DNA of 64,000 bases from Rhodospirillales bacterium (GTDB taxonomy: Bacteria; Pseudomonadota; Alphaproteobacteria; Rhodospirillales; Defluviicoccaceae), in the NCBI GenBank assembly GCA_016712595.1, contig JADJQT010000001.1, positions 496,001-560,000 of the forward strand. Reading direction: 5' to 3'. Position 1 is the stretch's first letter; each line of letters starts with the position of its first letter. Below the pieces are notes generated by a model. The model was not told the origin of the DNA. It did no database searches and saw only the letters and a list, made by a program, of their open reading frames with translations. A program made the position numbers and the translations under genes. This document shows, one piece after another, positions 1 to 7,371 of this stretch.

Positions 1-146
1 ATTCTTGGATCGTCAACCATTGTGTTCGCCCGGCCGTCATCGCCCCGGTGCTTGCGCGTCCACTCGTGCGTTCAATTCATACGCGCTACGCCAAACTAAC
101 GACGTCTGCTGCGTAGGGACAACCCAAGCGCATCCAAAAAATGATT

Positions 147-158
147 GTTGTTAACAAC
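147..158. promoter_or_regulatory. 12-bp perfect palindrome, possible operator
   Basis: The sequence GTTGTTAACAAC is a perfect inverted repeat about 150 bases upstream of the manganese riboswitch, in an otherwise gene-free, comparatively AT-rich stretch. It could be an operator overlapping the promoter of the riboswitch transcript. No regulator is identified, and a 12-bp palindrome can occur by chance. Confidence 0.25.
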
Positions 159-294
159 TTGTCGCAACGTGCACAGTTGATTTCGCACTCGCAGCAAAGC
201 TATTCGCTCTGGTGCCATCGGTCAAGGCTCCTGCACGTCGTCAGGCGTCTCGCCGGCGAATGACGAACGCGGTTGCTCTTGGCCGCTCCGGACG

Positions 295-446
295 CCTACT
301 GTGGTGGCGCTTCCGGGGAGTAGTCGACCTCCAGATTTTGCGAGGTGTGCGCGTCAACATGCTTGGCTTCGGCCATGGCGCGTTCGGTCAGACCGGCTTG
401 ACGAGACCGATAGCTCGAACGCGCAAAGGGAACCGGTTGCGCGTTC
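295..446 (+). promoter_or_regulatory. yybP-ykoY type manganese riboswitch and expression hairpin
   Basis: Two hallmark blocks of the yybP-ykoY aptamer are present in the right order and spacing: GGGGAGTAG at 315-323 (loop L1) and ACGAGACC at 401-408 (L3 side), with a G/C-rich helical stretch between them (GGCTTCGGCC at 365-374, GGTCAGACC at 386-394). Directly after the aptamer is a perfect 10-bp hairpin, GAACGCGCAA (417-426) with TTGCGCGTTC (437-446), which could serve as the expression platform. It has no U-run, so control of translation or Rho access is more likely than intrinsic termination. The family senses Mn2+ and commonly precedes Mn exporters; the next gene is a UPF0016/GDT1 transporter, which fits. 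The closing P1 helix could not be drawn with certainty by eye, so the 5' border is approximate. Confidence 0.8.
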
Positions 447-488
447 ATGTCATGGTTGGCCCCACCAGTCTCCGCAGAGAAGACGTCG

Positions 489-767
489 ATGCACCAACTC
501 TGGACAATATTTCTTACTGTGTTGCTCGCGGAATTGGGGGACAAGACCCAGTTCGCGACCCTGCTGTTCGCGTCGGACGGACGGCAGGATCCTCGCTGGG
601 TGTTCGCCGCGGCAGCGGGAGCACTGGTGACCTCGACCGCGATTGCCGTCGCGTGCGGGTCGTTCGCTCAGCAATACCTTGCCGTGCTGCCACTCAAGCT
701 CATCGCCGGCGTCTGCTTCGTGGCGATTGGATTGTGGACGATCTGGGAATACTTCGCCTCTCCCTAA
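489..767 (+). CDS. Single-repeat GDT1/UPF0016 (TMEM165-type) cation transporter
   Basis: The 92-residue product is nearly all membrane: three hydrophobic segments at about residues 3-16, 34-56 and 63-88. The family signature ELGDKTQ lies in the first segment and supplies the acidic metal-binding residues. Family members move Mn2+ (or Ca2+) in exchange for protons, and bacterial ones act as Mn exporters. Most homologues are about 190 residues with two copies of the motif; this one has a single copy and presumably works as a dimer. The ATG at 489 is chosen over an upstream ATG at 447 because it follows GAGAAG and begins just before the first membrane helix. The Mn-riboswitch-like leader directly upstream supports a manganese role. 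Confidence 0.85.
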   Translation: MHQLWTIFLTVLLAELGDKTQFATLLFASDGRQDPRWVFAAAAGALVTSTAIAVACGSFAQQYLAVLPLKLIAGVCFVAIGLWTIWEYFASP

Positions 768-896
768 ATCCCGCCTTACCCGAGAGATGTTCTGTCGTGC
801 GTTCGCGCGCAGCGCCGGTCGCGTTGTAAAGGGCGGCGGCCGACCGCCATTGCATTGCCGCAGGTGCAAAGACCTTTGGCCCTTAAAAGGAGATAA

Positions 897-914
897 ATGC
901 ACTGGATAGGTTAA
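897..914 (+). other. Possible five-codon ORF with strong ribosome binding site
   Basis: An unusually good Shine-Dalgarno sequence (AAAAGGAGATAA) precedes an ATG at 897 that opens a five-codon reading frame (Met-His-Trp-Ile-Gly, stop TAA). It lies in the 234-base gap between the transporter and the next gene. It could be a tiny leader peptide, a decayed gene start, or coincidence. The rest of 768-1001 shows no gene. Confidence 0.2.
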
Positions 915-1001
915 TTATCCTGTGATACCCTCTCTAAGTTAGAACAAAACACGAACGCTGTTGGGGCTCATCCGGCTGGCGCTTCATCGACGGAGACGGC
1001 G

Positions 1002-1520
1002 ATGGTTGATCTGAAAAAGAGTTGGGTACGCTTTCGCAATTTACCGGACGACGTCGTTGACACGATGCCGGAACATATTCGCGCGACCTTCCTTGCCGCC
1101 CGTCAATACGACTTTGACGTCGAGTTGCTCTGTCCGCAGGTCAACGTCCCGGGTACGCGCCGCGCGAGTCGCCGCTTCGTGTTGGTGTCAGACGACGCAA
1201 GCGAGCCGGCCAGCGGTGGTCCGCTCGAATTCGACCTCGCGGCGCTCGCTGCCGATGTCTGCGCCGCGCGACGCACGTTCGTTATTTCCACGCAGCAGTC
1301 GGTTGACATCTATGCGGCGGCCTATGCTGCTGCGGTCGAAGACCTGATCAGTGGCTACGACATTTCGCTCGTCGTCGAGACGCGGCCGGCCTTCGCCGAT
1401 GCCTGGATGCGCACGCTGCTGTCGCTGGGACGGGGCGGGGTCGCCGGCCCGCGGGAGACCGGCCGTGGGCCGCGCAAGACACCGTCATTGCCACGACGTG
1501 CTGAATCAAAAGCTCAGTAG
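1002..1520 (+). CDS. Hypothetical protein, 172 aa
   Basis: I do not recognise this protein. The ATG at 1002 follows GGAGACGGCG, a usable ribosome binding site. The product is soluble, with no signal peptide or membrane helix. It opens with a basic stretch (KKSWVRFRNL), has a mixed alpha/beta central part to about residue 140, and ends in a low-complexity Gly/Arg/Pro tail that is probably disordered. It stands alone between the transporter and the convergent GNAT gene. The codon pattern resembles the neighbouring genes, so it is probably genuine, but no function is offered. Confidence 0.6.
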   Translation: MVDLKKSWVRFRNLPDDVVDTMPEHIRATFLAARQYDFDVELLCPQVNVPGTRRASRRFVLVSDDASEPASGGPLEFDLAALAADVCAARRTFVISTQQSVDIYAAAYAAAVEDLISGYDISLVVETRPAFADAWMRTLLSLGRGGVAGPRETGRGPRKTPSLPRRAESKAQ

Positions 1521-1538
1521 AGTTCGCCGGCCGAAGAA

Positions 1539-2063
1539 TCACGCTGCGCGAAGACGGTAGCGCGGATCGACGGCTCCGGTCGGTAGCACCAATCCCGACG
1601 CATCGGCGAGCGCGCCGGAGACAAGCTCGCAGGCGAGAAACCGGCGACGCTCGACCGGTCCCGGCAGTGTCATGCTCGACGTCCGGTCGGCACTGAACCC
1701 AAAGCGGCCGTAATAAGGCGCATCGCCGACGAGAATAACGGCGGTATGCCCGAGCGTGCGCGCAACCGACAGCCCACGGCGAATGAGAGAATCACCGAGG
1801 CCCGTCGAGCGGTGGCTTGCGGCGACAGCAACAGGACCGAGCAAGAGCGCGGCCTTATGCTGGCCAATGCCGACATGCCAAAAGCGGATGGTTCCGAGGA
1901 GACAAACCTCATCAACCGCGATGAACGAAAGGCCATCCGCCGGCAGTCGTCCCTCACGAAGCCGTTCGGCCGTTTTCGCCCGCCGTGTCGGGCCGAACGC
2001 CCGATCGAGCAAATCTTCCACCAACGGAGCCGCCGTCGGCGGCTCCGGTTCGATCAATACCAT
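1539..2063 (-). CDS. GNAT family N-acetyltransferase (YhbS-like)
   Basis: The 174-residue protein has the GNAT core: the acetyl-CoA pyrophosphate-binding loop appears as HRSTGLGDSLIRRGL near residues 85-99, preceded by the strand LLLGPVAVAA and followed by the GDAPYYGRFGF segment typical of YhbS-like predicted acetyltransferases. It starts 11 bases after the stop of the ornithine decarboxylase gene, with AGGGACGGG upstream, and is the last gene of the minus-strand polyamine operon. That position suggests, without proving, acetylation of a polyamine or related amine. Other small amines or proteins are possible substrates. Confidence 0.75.
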   Translation of the reverse strand: MVLIEPEPPTAAPLVEDLLDRAFGPTRRAKTAERLREGRLPADGLSFIAVDEVCLLGTIRFWHVGIGQHKAALLLGPVAVAASHRSTGLGDSLIRRGLSVARTLGHTAVILVGDAPYYGRFGFSADRTSSMTLPGPVERRRFLACELVSGALADASGLVLPTGAVDPRYRLRAA

Positions 2064-2074
2064 CGATCCCGTCC

Positions 2075-3202
2075 CTAGATGCAGTAGCAGCGCAGCGGCT
2101 CAAAGCCGTTGAAGGCCACGGACGCGTACGTTGCCGTATAAGCGCCCGCCGAGCGGATCTCCAGCCGGTCGCCGATCGACAAGTCGAGCGGCAGCCGGTA
2201 GTTCGCCTTCTCGTAGAGCACGTCGGCGGAATCGCACGTTGGCCCAGCGAGAATGACCCGCTCGGTGCGACCTCGTCGCGGGCTGCGGATCGGGTATTGG
2301 ATGGCTTCGCCTTCCGTCTCGGCAAGGCCGCCGAACTTGCCGATGTCGAGGAACACCCAACGCCGGTCATCGTTCGCCGATTTCTTGGCAATCAGCACGA
2401 CCTCGGTCCGGATCACGCCGGCGTTGCCGACCATCTGCCGCCCCGGCTCGACGATGACGTCGGGGATGCGGTTGCCGAAGTGCTTGAGGATCGAGCGGCG
2501 AATACAGGCGCCGTAACGGCACAACGTCGGCACATCCTTGCGGTAGCGCGCCGGAAAGCCTCCGCCGATGTTCAGCATGCCGAGCTCGACACCTTCCGCC
2601 TCAAGCTCGCGGAACAGACTCGCGGCCTCGCCAACGGCCTGATCCCACTGGTGCGGATCGCGCTGCTGCGAGCCAACGTGGAAGGAAATGCCCCAAGGGA
2701 CTACGCCCATCGACTTGGCGTGAACGAGCAGATCGCGGGCCATCGCCGGCTCGCAGCCGAATTTGCGCGACAGCGGCCATTCCGCGCCCTCACCCGAGGT
2801 GAGAATGCGGCAGAAGACGCGGCTGCCGGGCGCGACCTCGGCGATCTTCTCAAGTTCGGCGAGGCTGTCGAAGGCGAACAGCCGCACGCCGCGGCTATAG
2901 GCTCCGGCGATGTCGGCGCGCTTTTTGATCGTGTTGCCGAAGGAAATCCGATCGGGCGAGGCTCCGGCCTCCAGCACCATGTCGATCTCGTTCAGGCTGG
3001 CGGTGTCGAACGACGAACCCAATCCGGCCAGCAGCTCGAGGATTTCCCGCGCCGGATTGGCCTTCACCGCGTAATAGATCATGGCGTCCGGCATTGCCGT
3101 CCGCAACTTGCGGTAATTGGCCGCGACCACGTTGAGATCGACGACGAGGCAGGGGGTGGAGGGCTCGTTGTCGGCGAAGAACCGGGCGATTTTTCTCGTC
3201 AT
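2075..3202 (-). CDS. odc: Ornithine decarboxylase, PLP fold type III
   Basis: The 375-residue protein is an alanine-racemase-fold decarboxylase that would convert ornithine to putrescine and CO2. The PLP lysine is K47 in YYAVKANP. Also visible are FHVGSQ, the glycine-rich phosphate-binding GGGFP, EPGR, and the active-site GPTCDSAD with the catalytic cysteine contributed across the dimer interface. Length matches short alphaproteobacterial ODCs. A good ribosome binding site (AAGGAAG) precedes the ATG at 3202. It sits 30 bases downstream of homospermidine synthase, which uses putrescine. Activity on lysine as well as ornithine cannot be excluded from sequence. Confidence 0.88.
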   Translation of the reverse strand: MTRKIARFFADNEPSTPCLVVDLNVVAANYRKLRTAMPDAMIYYAVKANPAREILELLAGLGSSFDTASLNEIDMVLEAGASPDRISFGNTIKKRADIAGAYSRGVRLFAFDSLAELEKIAEVAPGSRVFCRILTSGEGAEWPLSRKFGCEPAMARDLLVHAKSMGVVPWGISFHVGSQQRDPHQWDQAVGEAASLFRELEAEGVELGMLNIGGGFPARYRKDVPTLCRYGACIRRSILKHFGNRIPDVIVEPGRQMVGNAGVIRTEVVLIAKKSANDDRRWVFLDIGKFGGLAETEGEAIQYPIRSPRRGRTERVILAGPTCDSADVLYEKANYRLPLDLSIGDRLEIRSAGAYTATYASVAFNGFEPLRCYCI

Positions 3203-3232
3203 GGTTCGCGTCTTCCTTCGTATCCGGGGTCG

Positions 3233-4639
3233 CTACAAAACGCGGAAGTTGATGAATTGCCAGGGGCAGCTGGTATTGAGCTGCTCCGCGAAGAGGACGG
3301 CGCGGTCCTGAAGCGGCGTCCAGTCGGAGTAGACGCCGACGACCTCGCCCAGATACGGGCGGGCAACCTCCATGATGCGGGCATGGTCGATGTCGTCGGG
3401 CTCGACGATGCCGGCGCGCGGGTTCTCAATCGCCCACACCATGCCGGCAAGGACAGCCGCGGTGACCTGCAGCGAAGTGGCGTTGTTGTAGGGGGCGATC
3501 CGCCGCGTCTCTTCGATCGACAGCCGTGAGCCGTACCAGTAGGCCCCGCGGGCATGGCCCATCAGCAGCACGCCCAATTCATCAATGCCGGAAGCGATCT
3601 CGTCCATCATCAGCCGTTTTTCTGGCTGCAGGGTCCAGTTCTTGCCGGCAAGCTCGTGGAGCGACAGCACCGCGTCATCGCAGGGGTGGTAGGCGTAGTG
3701 CACCGTCGGGCGGTATTCGGGCCCGTGCCCGTTCTTTACTGTGTAGTAGTCGGCGATCGATATCGATTCATTATGGGTGACGAGGAAGCCGTGGAACGGT
3801 CCCTCGAGCGGCGTCCAGGTGCGCACACGGGTGCCGGCACCCGGCCGCTCAAGGTAGATCGCGGCATCGCAGCCGAAGGCATGCTGGCGGCCATCCTCCG
3901 GCATGTTCTGCTCGTGGGTACCCCAGCCGAGTTCGGCAGGCTGGCAGCCCTCGCTGACAAAACCGTCGATCGACCAAGTGTTGACGAACTCGCCCGGCCG
4001 CTTGGCCTGCGCCGCCACCTGGGTGTCGCGCTCGGCAATGTGGATGACCTTGACCTCGAGTGCGCGGGCAAGGGCGCCCCACTCGGCACGGTTCGCCGGC
4101 ATCGCGACGTCGTGGCCCATGTCGGCAGCGAGGTTGAGCAGCGCTTCCTTGACGAAGTGCGAGACGAGACCCGGATTGGCGCCGTGGGTGATCAGCGCCG
4201 TCGGCCCACCAGTTTGGCGGTCACGTAAGGCAAGCGCGCTTTCCCGTAGCGCGTAGTTCGATCGCTGGGATGGGGTCAGCGACGGATCAGTATAGCCACC
4301 GGGCCACGGCTCGATGCAGGTGTCGAGATATAGGGCGCGCCGTTGATGGGCGAACTCGATCAGCGCCACCGACGAAACATCGACCGAAAGGTTCAGCAGG
4401 AAGTCACCGGGGCCGAGCAGCGGCTCCAGGGTTGTTCGGTAATTCTCGCGGGTGAGCGCCGTTTCGATGAAGAGAACGCCATACGCCTTCGCTTCCGCGT
4501 GGCCTCGGTCCTCGGCGGTGACGACGGTGATGCGGTCGGCGGGAAGATCGACGTGGCGCAGGATCAGAGGCAGGACGCCTTGGCCGATGCTGCCGAACCC
4601 GACGATCACCAGGTTTCCGGAAAAGCTTGTGTGTTTCAT
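3233..4639 (-). CDS. hss: Homospermidine synthase
   Basis: The 468-residue protein begins with a Rossmann NAD-binding segment (LVIVGFGSIGQGVLPL) and continues as the bacterial saccharopine-dehydrogenase-like homospermidine synthase. These enzymes condense two putrescines, or transfer an aminobutyl group from spermidine, with NAD as an internal redox cofactor, giving sym-homospermidine. Length fits the family (about 470-480). It is the middle gene of three, between two PLP decarboxylases. Homospermidine is the typical long polyamine of many alphaproteobacteria. The gap to the upstream decarboxylase is 48 bases. Confidence 0.93.
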   Translation of the reverse strand: MKHTSFSGNLVIVGFGSIGQGVLPLILRHVDLPADRITVVTAEDRGHAEAKAYGVLFIETALTRENYRTTLEPLLGPGDFLLNLSVDVSSVALIEFAHQRRALYLDTCIEPWPGGYTDPSLTPSQRSNYALRESALALRDRQTGGPTALITHGANPGLVSHFVKEALLNLAADMGHDVAMPANRAEWGALARALEVKVIHIAERDTQVAAQAKRPGEFVNTWSIDGFVSEGCQPAELGWGTHEQNMPEDGRQHAFGCDAAIYLERPGAGTRVRTWTPLEGPFHGFLVTHNESISIADYYTVKNGHGPEYRPTVHYAYHPCDDAVLSLHELAGKNWTLQPEKRLMMDEIASGIDELGVLLMGHARGAYWYGSRLSIEETRRIAPYNNATSLQVTAAVLAGMVWAIENPRAGIVEPDDIDHARIMEVARPYLGEVVGVYSDWTPLQDRAVLFAEQLNTSCPWQFINFRVL

Positions 4640-4687
4640 TCAGCGTTTCTCGTTGTTCACATGTGTGCCTAAGGGGTGCGCGACGGA

Positions 4688-5920
4688 TCAGCGAACGCCG
4701 TGACCGGGTGTCGCTAGCAGCGGTGGATCGGCGACGTCGATCAGGCGGGCGCGATCAAAGCCGTTGAAGGCGGTGCGCAGCGCCCCGCCGTAGGCGCCGA
4801 GCTGGCCGATCTCGATCCAGTCGCCCTCGCCGGCATCGGCTGGGAGCAGGAAGGGGCCGTCCATGCGGTCGGCGGAATCGCAAGTCGGGCCGAACAGCCG
4901 GAAAGCCTTAAGCTCCCCCGCTGGTGCCGGCCCGTCCGGGCGAATCAGGCGGACCGGAAAACGGAAGTGCGGCGCCCCGGCGTCGGACAGGCTGCCGTAG
5001 ATGCCGTCGTTGATGTAAAGCGCATCGCTGCGCCGGTGCTGGACCTGCACGACGATCGACGTGCCGGCCGCCGACAACGCCCGCCCCGGCTCCGACCACA
5101 GTTCGACGTCGTCGAGACCGAGACACCGGGTGGCGGCGGCGATCACGGCGAAGTAGTCCCCGAGCGGCGGCGGGGTCACGTCGGGATAGCTCACCGGGAA
5201 ACCGCCACCGACGTCGACGATGTCAATGCCAACCCCGGCAGTGCCGATCACCGCCGACGCGGTGACCAGCGCGTCCGCATAGGCCTTGGGATCGAGGCAT
5301 TGCGAGCCGACGTGAAAGCTGAGGCCGAGACGCGACGCTAGCGGCCGGGCGGCGGCAAGCAGCCGTGCGGCTTCGGCCGGGCCGGCGCCGAACTTGCCGG
5401 TAAGGTCGTAAGCGCCGCCGTTGTCGACGGCGAGACGGACGATCAGGCCACGCGGACGAGCGCCGGCGGATCCGGTCTCGGCGATGATCTTCGCCAGTTC
5501 ATCGCTGCTGTCGAAGACAAAGTCATCGACCCCGAACTGCTCCCAGGCGGCGCGGATCGCGGCCCGCGACTTGACCGGGTGCATATAGTGGACCTGTGCC
5601 TCGGGAAACATCTGACGGACGAGCGCGATCTCGGCCGGCGAGGCGCAATCGAAATGACGGACACCGCCCGCCCATACCGCGCGCAGCACCCGCGGCTCGG
5701 GATTGCACTTTATCGCATAAAGCACTGACCCCGGAAACCCGCCCACGAACGTGCGTGCGGTGGACTCGACCACCGCCGGCCGAAAGCAGTGGAGTGGTTC
5801 GTTCGGGGCTTCAGCGGCAACGACGCTATCAACGCCGGGCAGTGCCGGCTCAAAGTCAAAACGTCGGCGGAGCGGCGATACGGCGGAGCGCGTCCGCGTT
5901 TTTGCCAGGGCCTGGGCCAT
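4688..5920 (-). CDS. Second type III PLP amino-acid decarboxylase (ODC/LDC-like)
   Basis: The 410-residue protein is a paralogue of the decarboxylase at 2075-3202. The PLP lysine is K71 in YAIKCNP, with FHVGSQ, DVGGGFP, SEPGR and FGPTCDSAD all conserved, so it should be active. It carries about 24 extra N-terminal residues and is quite diverged from its paralogue, which points to a different substrate (lysine, or a distinct diamino acid) or to redundancy. The start at 5920 is chosen because GAGGAA lies at ideal distance; a longer frame to 6028 would run through the leader hairpins. It is the first gene of the polyamine operon. Confidence 0.82.
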   Translation of the reverse strand: MAQALAKTRTRSAVSPLRRRFDFEPALPGVDSVVAAEAPNEPLHCFRPAVVESTARTFVGGFPGSVLYAIKCNPEPRVLRAVWAGGVRHFDCASPAEIALVRQMFPEAQVHYMHPVKSRAAIRAAWEQFGVDDFVFDSSDELAKIIAETGSAGARPRGLIVRLAVDNGGAYDLTGKFGAGPAEAARLLAAARPLASRLGLSFHVGSQCLDPKAYADALVTASAVIGTAGVGIDIVDVGGGFPVSYPDVTPPPLGDYFAVIAAATRCLGLDDVELWSEPGRALSAAGTSIVVQVQHRRSDALYINDGIYGSLSDAGAPHFRFPVRLIRPDGPAPAGELKAFRLFGPTCDSADRMDGPFLLPADAGEGDWIEIGQLGAYGGALRTAFNGFDRARLIDVADPPLLATPGHGVR

Positions 5921-6348
5921 TGACGGTTCCTCGCGAAGGGACGCGCCGGTTTTGACCGGGACGTCCTTCGTCCGGTGCCGTTTCGTCGCGCCCAAAATCA
6001 AGCAAAACGACGCCCGGCACTCGGACAATCAACTGATCGTTGTTGAACGCTCGGGACACCCGCTCGCGGGCGTCACGTCAACGTGGTCTAGGGGAGAACG
6101 CGAGGTATCGGCATCGCACCATGCCGCTCTGCGACCATATCCACCTCCCTTTTAGAGCACCAGCCCACTGTCGACCGGCTCGACCAAAAAGGACGCGTTA
6201 CGTCGTTGCTCAACCCATAAGGTCTATGGCACGTGCGATTTGCGTCTGACGTCGGATATACGCGAATTTTCACGCCATGCAAGGGCTTTCTTCCGTCCCT
6301 TACAGGAATGTAGACATATCAATAGATTATTGTTGGCCGTGCCAAGGG
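5921..6348 (-). promoter_or_regulatory. Long structured leader of the polyamine operon
   Basis: These 428 bases hold no convincing gene. Read on the minus strand, 26 to 56 bases before the start codon, two hairpins compete: one pairs 5976-5970 with 5962-5955 (one bulge), the other pairs 5959-5955 with 5950-5946 around a CAAA loop. They share 5955-5959, so only one can form at a time. A third small stem (CGCG...CGCG) follows and abuts the GAGGAA ribosome binding site. Bases 6230-6345 are AT-rich and are a plausible promoter zone. Alphaproteobacterial ODC genes are known to carry the speF leader motif (Rfam RF00518); identity with that motif is inferred from position and not recognised base by base. 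Confidence 0.45.
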
Positions 6349-7284
6349 CTACGACAAGGGCGTTCGATCAATTGACGGCGGACCAGGCGCATCACGCGAC
6401 TCGCCCTCCCCCAAAAGGGCCAAATATTCCCAGACGATTGTTGCTGCAGCAAGGGCCGTGACCTCGGCGACATCGTAGGCTGGCGCGACCTCGACCACGT
6501 CCATGCCAATAAAGTCCAGTCCCTTTAGTCTGCGCAAAATCGCCTGTGCCTGCCACGATGCGAGGCCGCCGATCTCTGGTGTGCCTGTCCCGGGAGCGAA
6601 AGCCGGATCGAGAGCATCGATGTCGAACGAAAGGTAGACAGGGCGATCACCGATCACCGACCTCACGCGCTCGGCGATGGCCTGCACACCAACTTCATGT
6701 ACGTGCATCGCCGAAACGATACTCACCCCCTTCGCCGTGGTCCAATCGTAGACATTGCGCTGCATCGGCGAGCGAATACCAATTTGGATCATCCGCTTTG
6801 GATCAATGAGCTTCTCGTTAATCGCGTGGAAAAAGGGCGAGCCATGGCCGTAGGCCTGGCCGAAGCTGTCTGGCCACGTATCAACGTGGGCATCGAAGTG
6901 GATGAGACCGACGGGTCCCAATCGGCGAGCGATCGCGCGCAAAAGCGGCAAGGTCACGCTGTGGTCGCCGCCGAGACTTACGAGGTGGTTTATGCCGGAG
7001 GCTTGCCGCTCGATCAGACGCATGCTCGCCTGGATGTCGCCCAGCGCGATGCGAAAGTCGCCGATATCGGCCAGCGGCAAGCGCGACGGATCGATCCAGG
7101 CAAACGGGTGGTCGCCATCAAGCAGCATACGACTGGCATGGCGGATGGCGTGCGGTCCGAATCGCGCGCCTGGTCGGTTGGAGGTGCCGATGTCGAAGGG
7201 AATGCCGCCGATGCATATGGCAGCATCGCGATTGCTCGCGGCAAGGCCGAAGAAGCTGGCTGGGGTAGCGAAGGTCGGCTGCAT
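6349..7284 (-). CDS. speB: Agmatinase / ureohydrolase family protein
   Basis: The 311-residue protein carries the full binuclear Mn2+ site of the arginase/agmatinase family: GGDHSVTLP, HFDAHVDT, and SFDIDALDPAFAPGTGTPE. Members hydrolyse agmatine to putrescine and urea, or related guanidino compounds. The HVDT variant of the second motif also occurs in guanidinobutyrases, so the exact substrate is open. It lies upstream of, and in the same direction as, the ODC-HSS operon, which favours agmatine to putrescine. No arginine decarboxylase is seen in the window. It starts 87 bases after the end of chrA. Confidence 0.82.
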   Translation of the reverse strand: MQPTFATPASFFGLAASNRDAAICIGGIPFDIGTSNRPGARFGPHAIRHASRMLLDGDHPFAWIDPSRLPLADIGDFRIALGDIQASMRLIERQASGINHLVSLGGDHSVTLPLLRAIARRLGPVGLIHFDAHVDTWPDSFGQAYGHGSPFFHAINEKLIDPKRMIQIGIRSPMQRNVYDWTTAKGVSIVSAMHVHEVGVQAIAERVRSVIGDRPVYLSFDIDALDPAFAPGTGTPEIGGLASWQAQAILRRLKGLDFIGMDVVEVAPAYDVAEVTALAAATIVWEYLALLGEGESRDAPGPPSIDRTPLS

Positions 7285-7371
7285 CTTGGGTCCCGCTGTC
7301 GTGCGCCCACTGATTTACGTTGCATCGAACGCTGGGTGGGCGCGACTGATGGTCAGCCTCTCACTTGATCG

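Noticed and set aside
212..829. 205-codon plus-strand frame over the riboswitch region
   Set aside because: It has Arg/Gly-rich shadow composition, covers the aptamer and overlaps the transporter gene in another frame.
1985..3529. 514-codon plus-strand frame opposite the decarboxylase and hss genes
   Set aside because: It is antisense to two clear enzyme genes; its length reflects high GC content at third codon positions.
5856..6059. 67-codon frame on the minus strand as a leader peptide for the polyamine operon
   Set aside because: It starts with GTG, has only a weak ribosome binding site and runs past the true start at 5920; no family resemblance.
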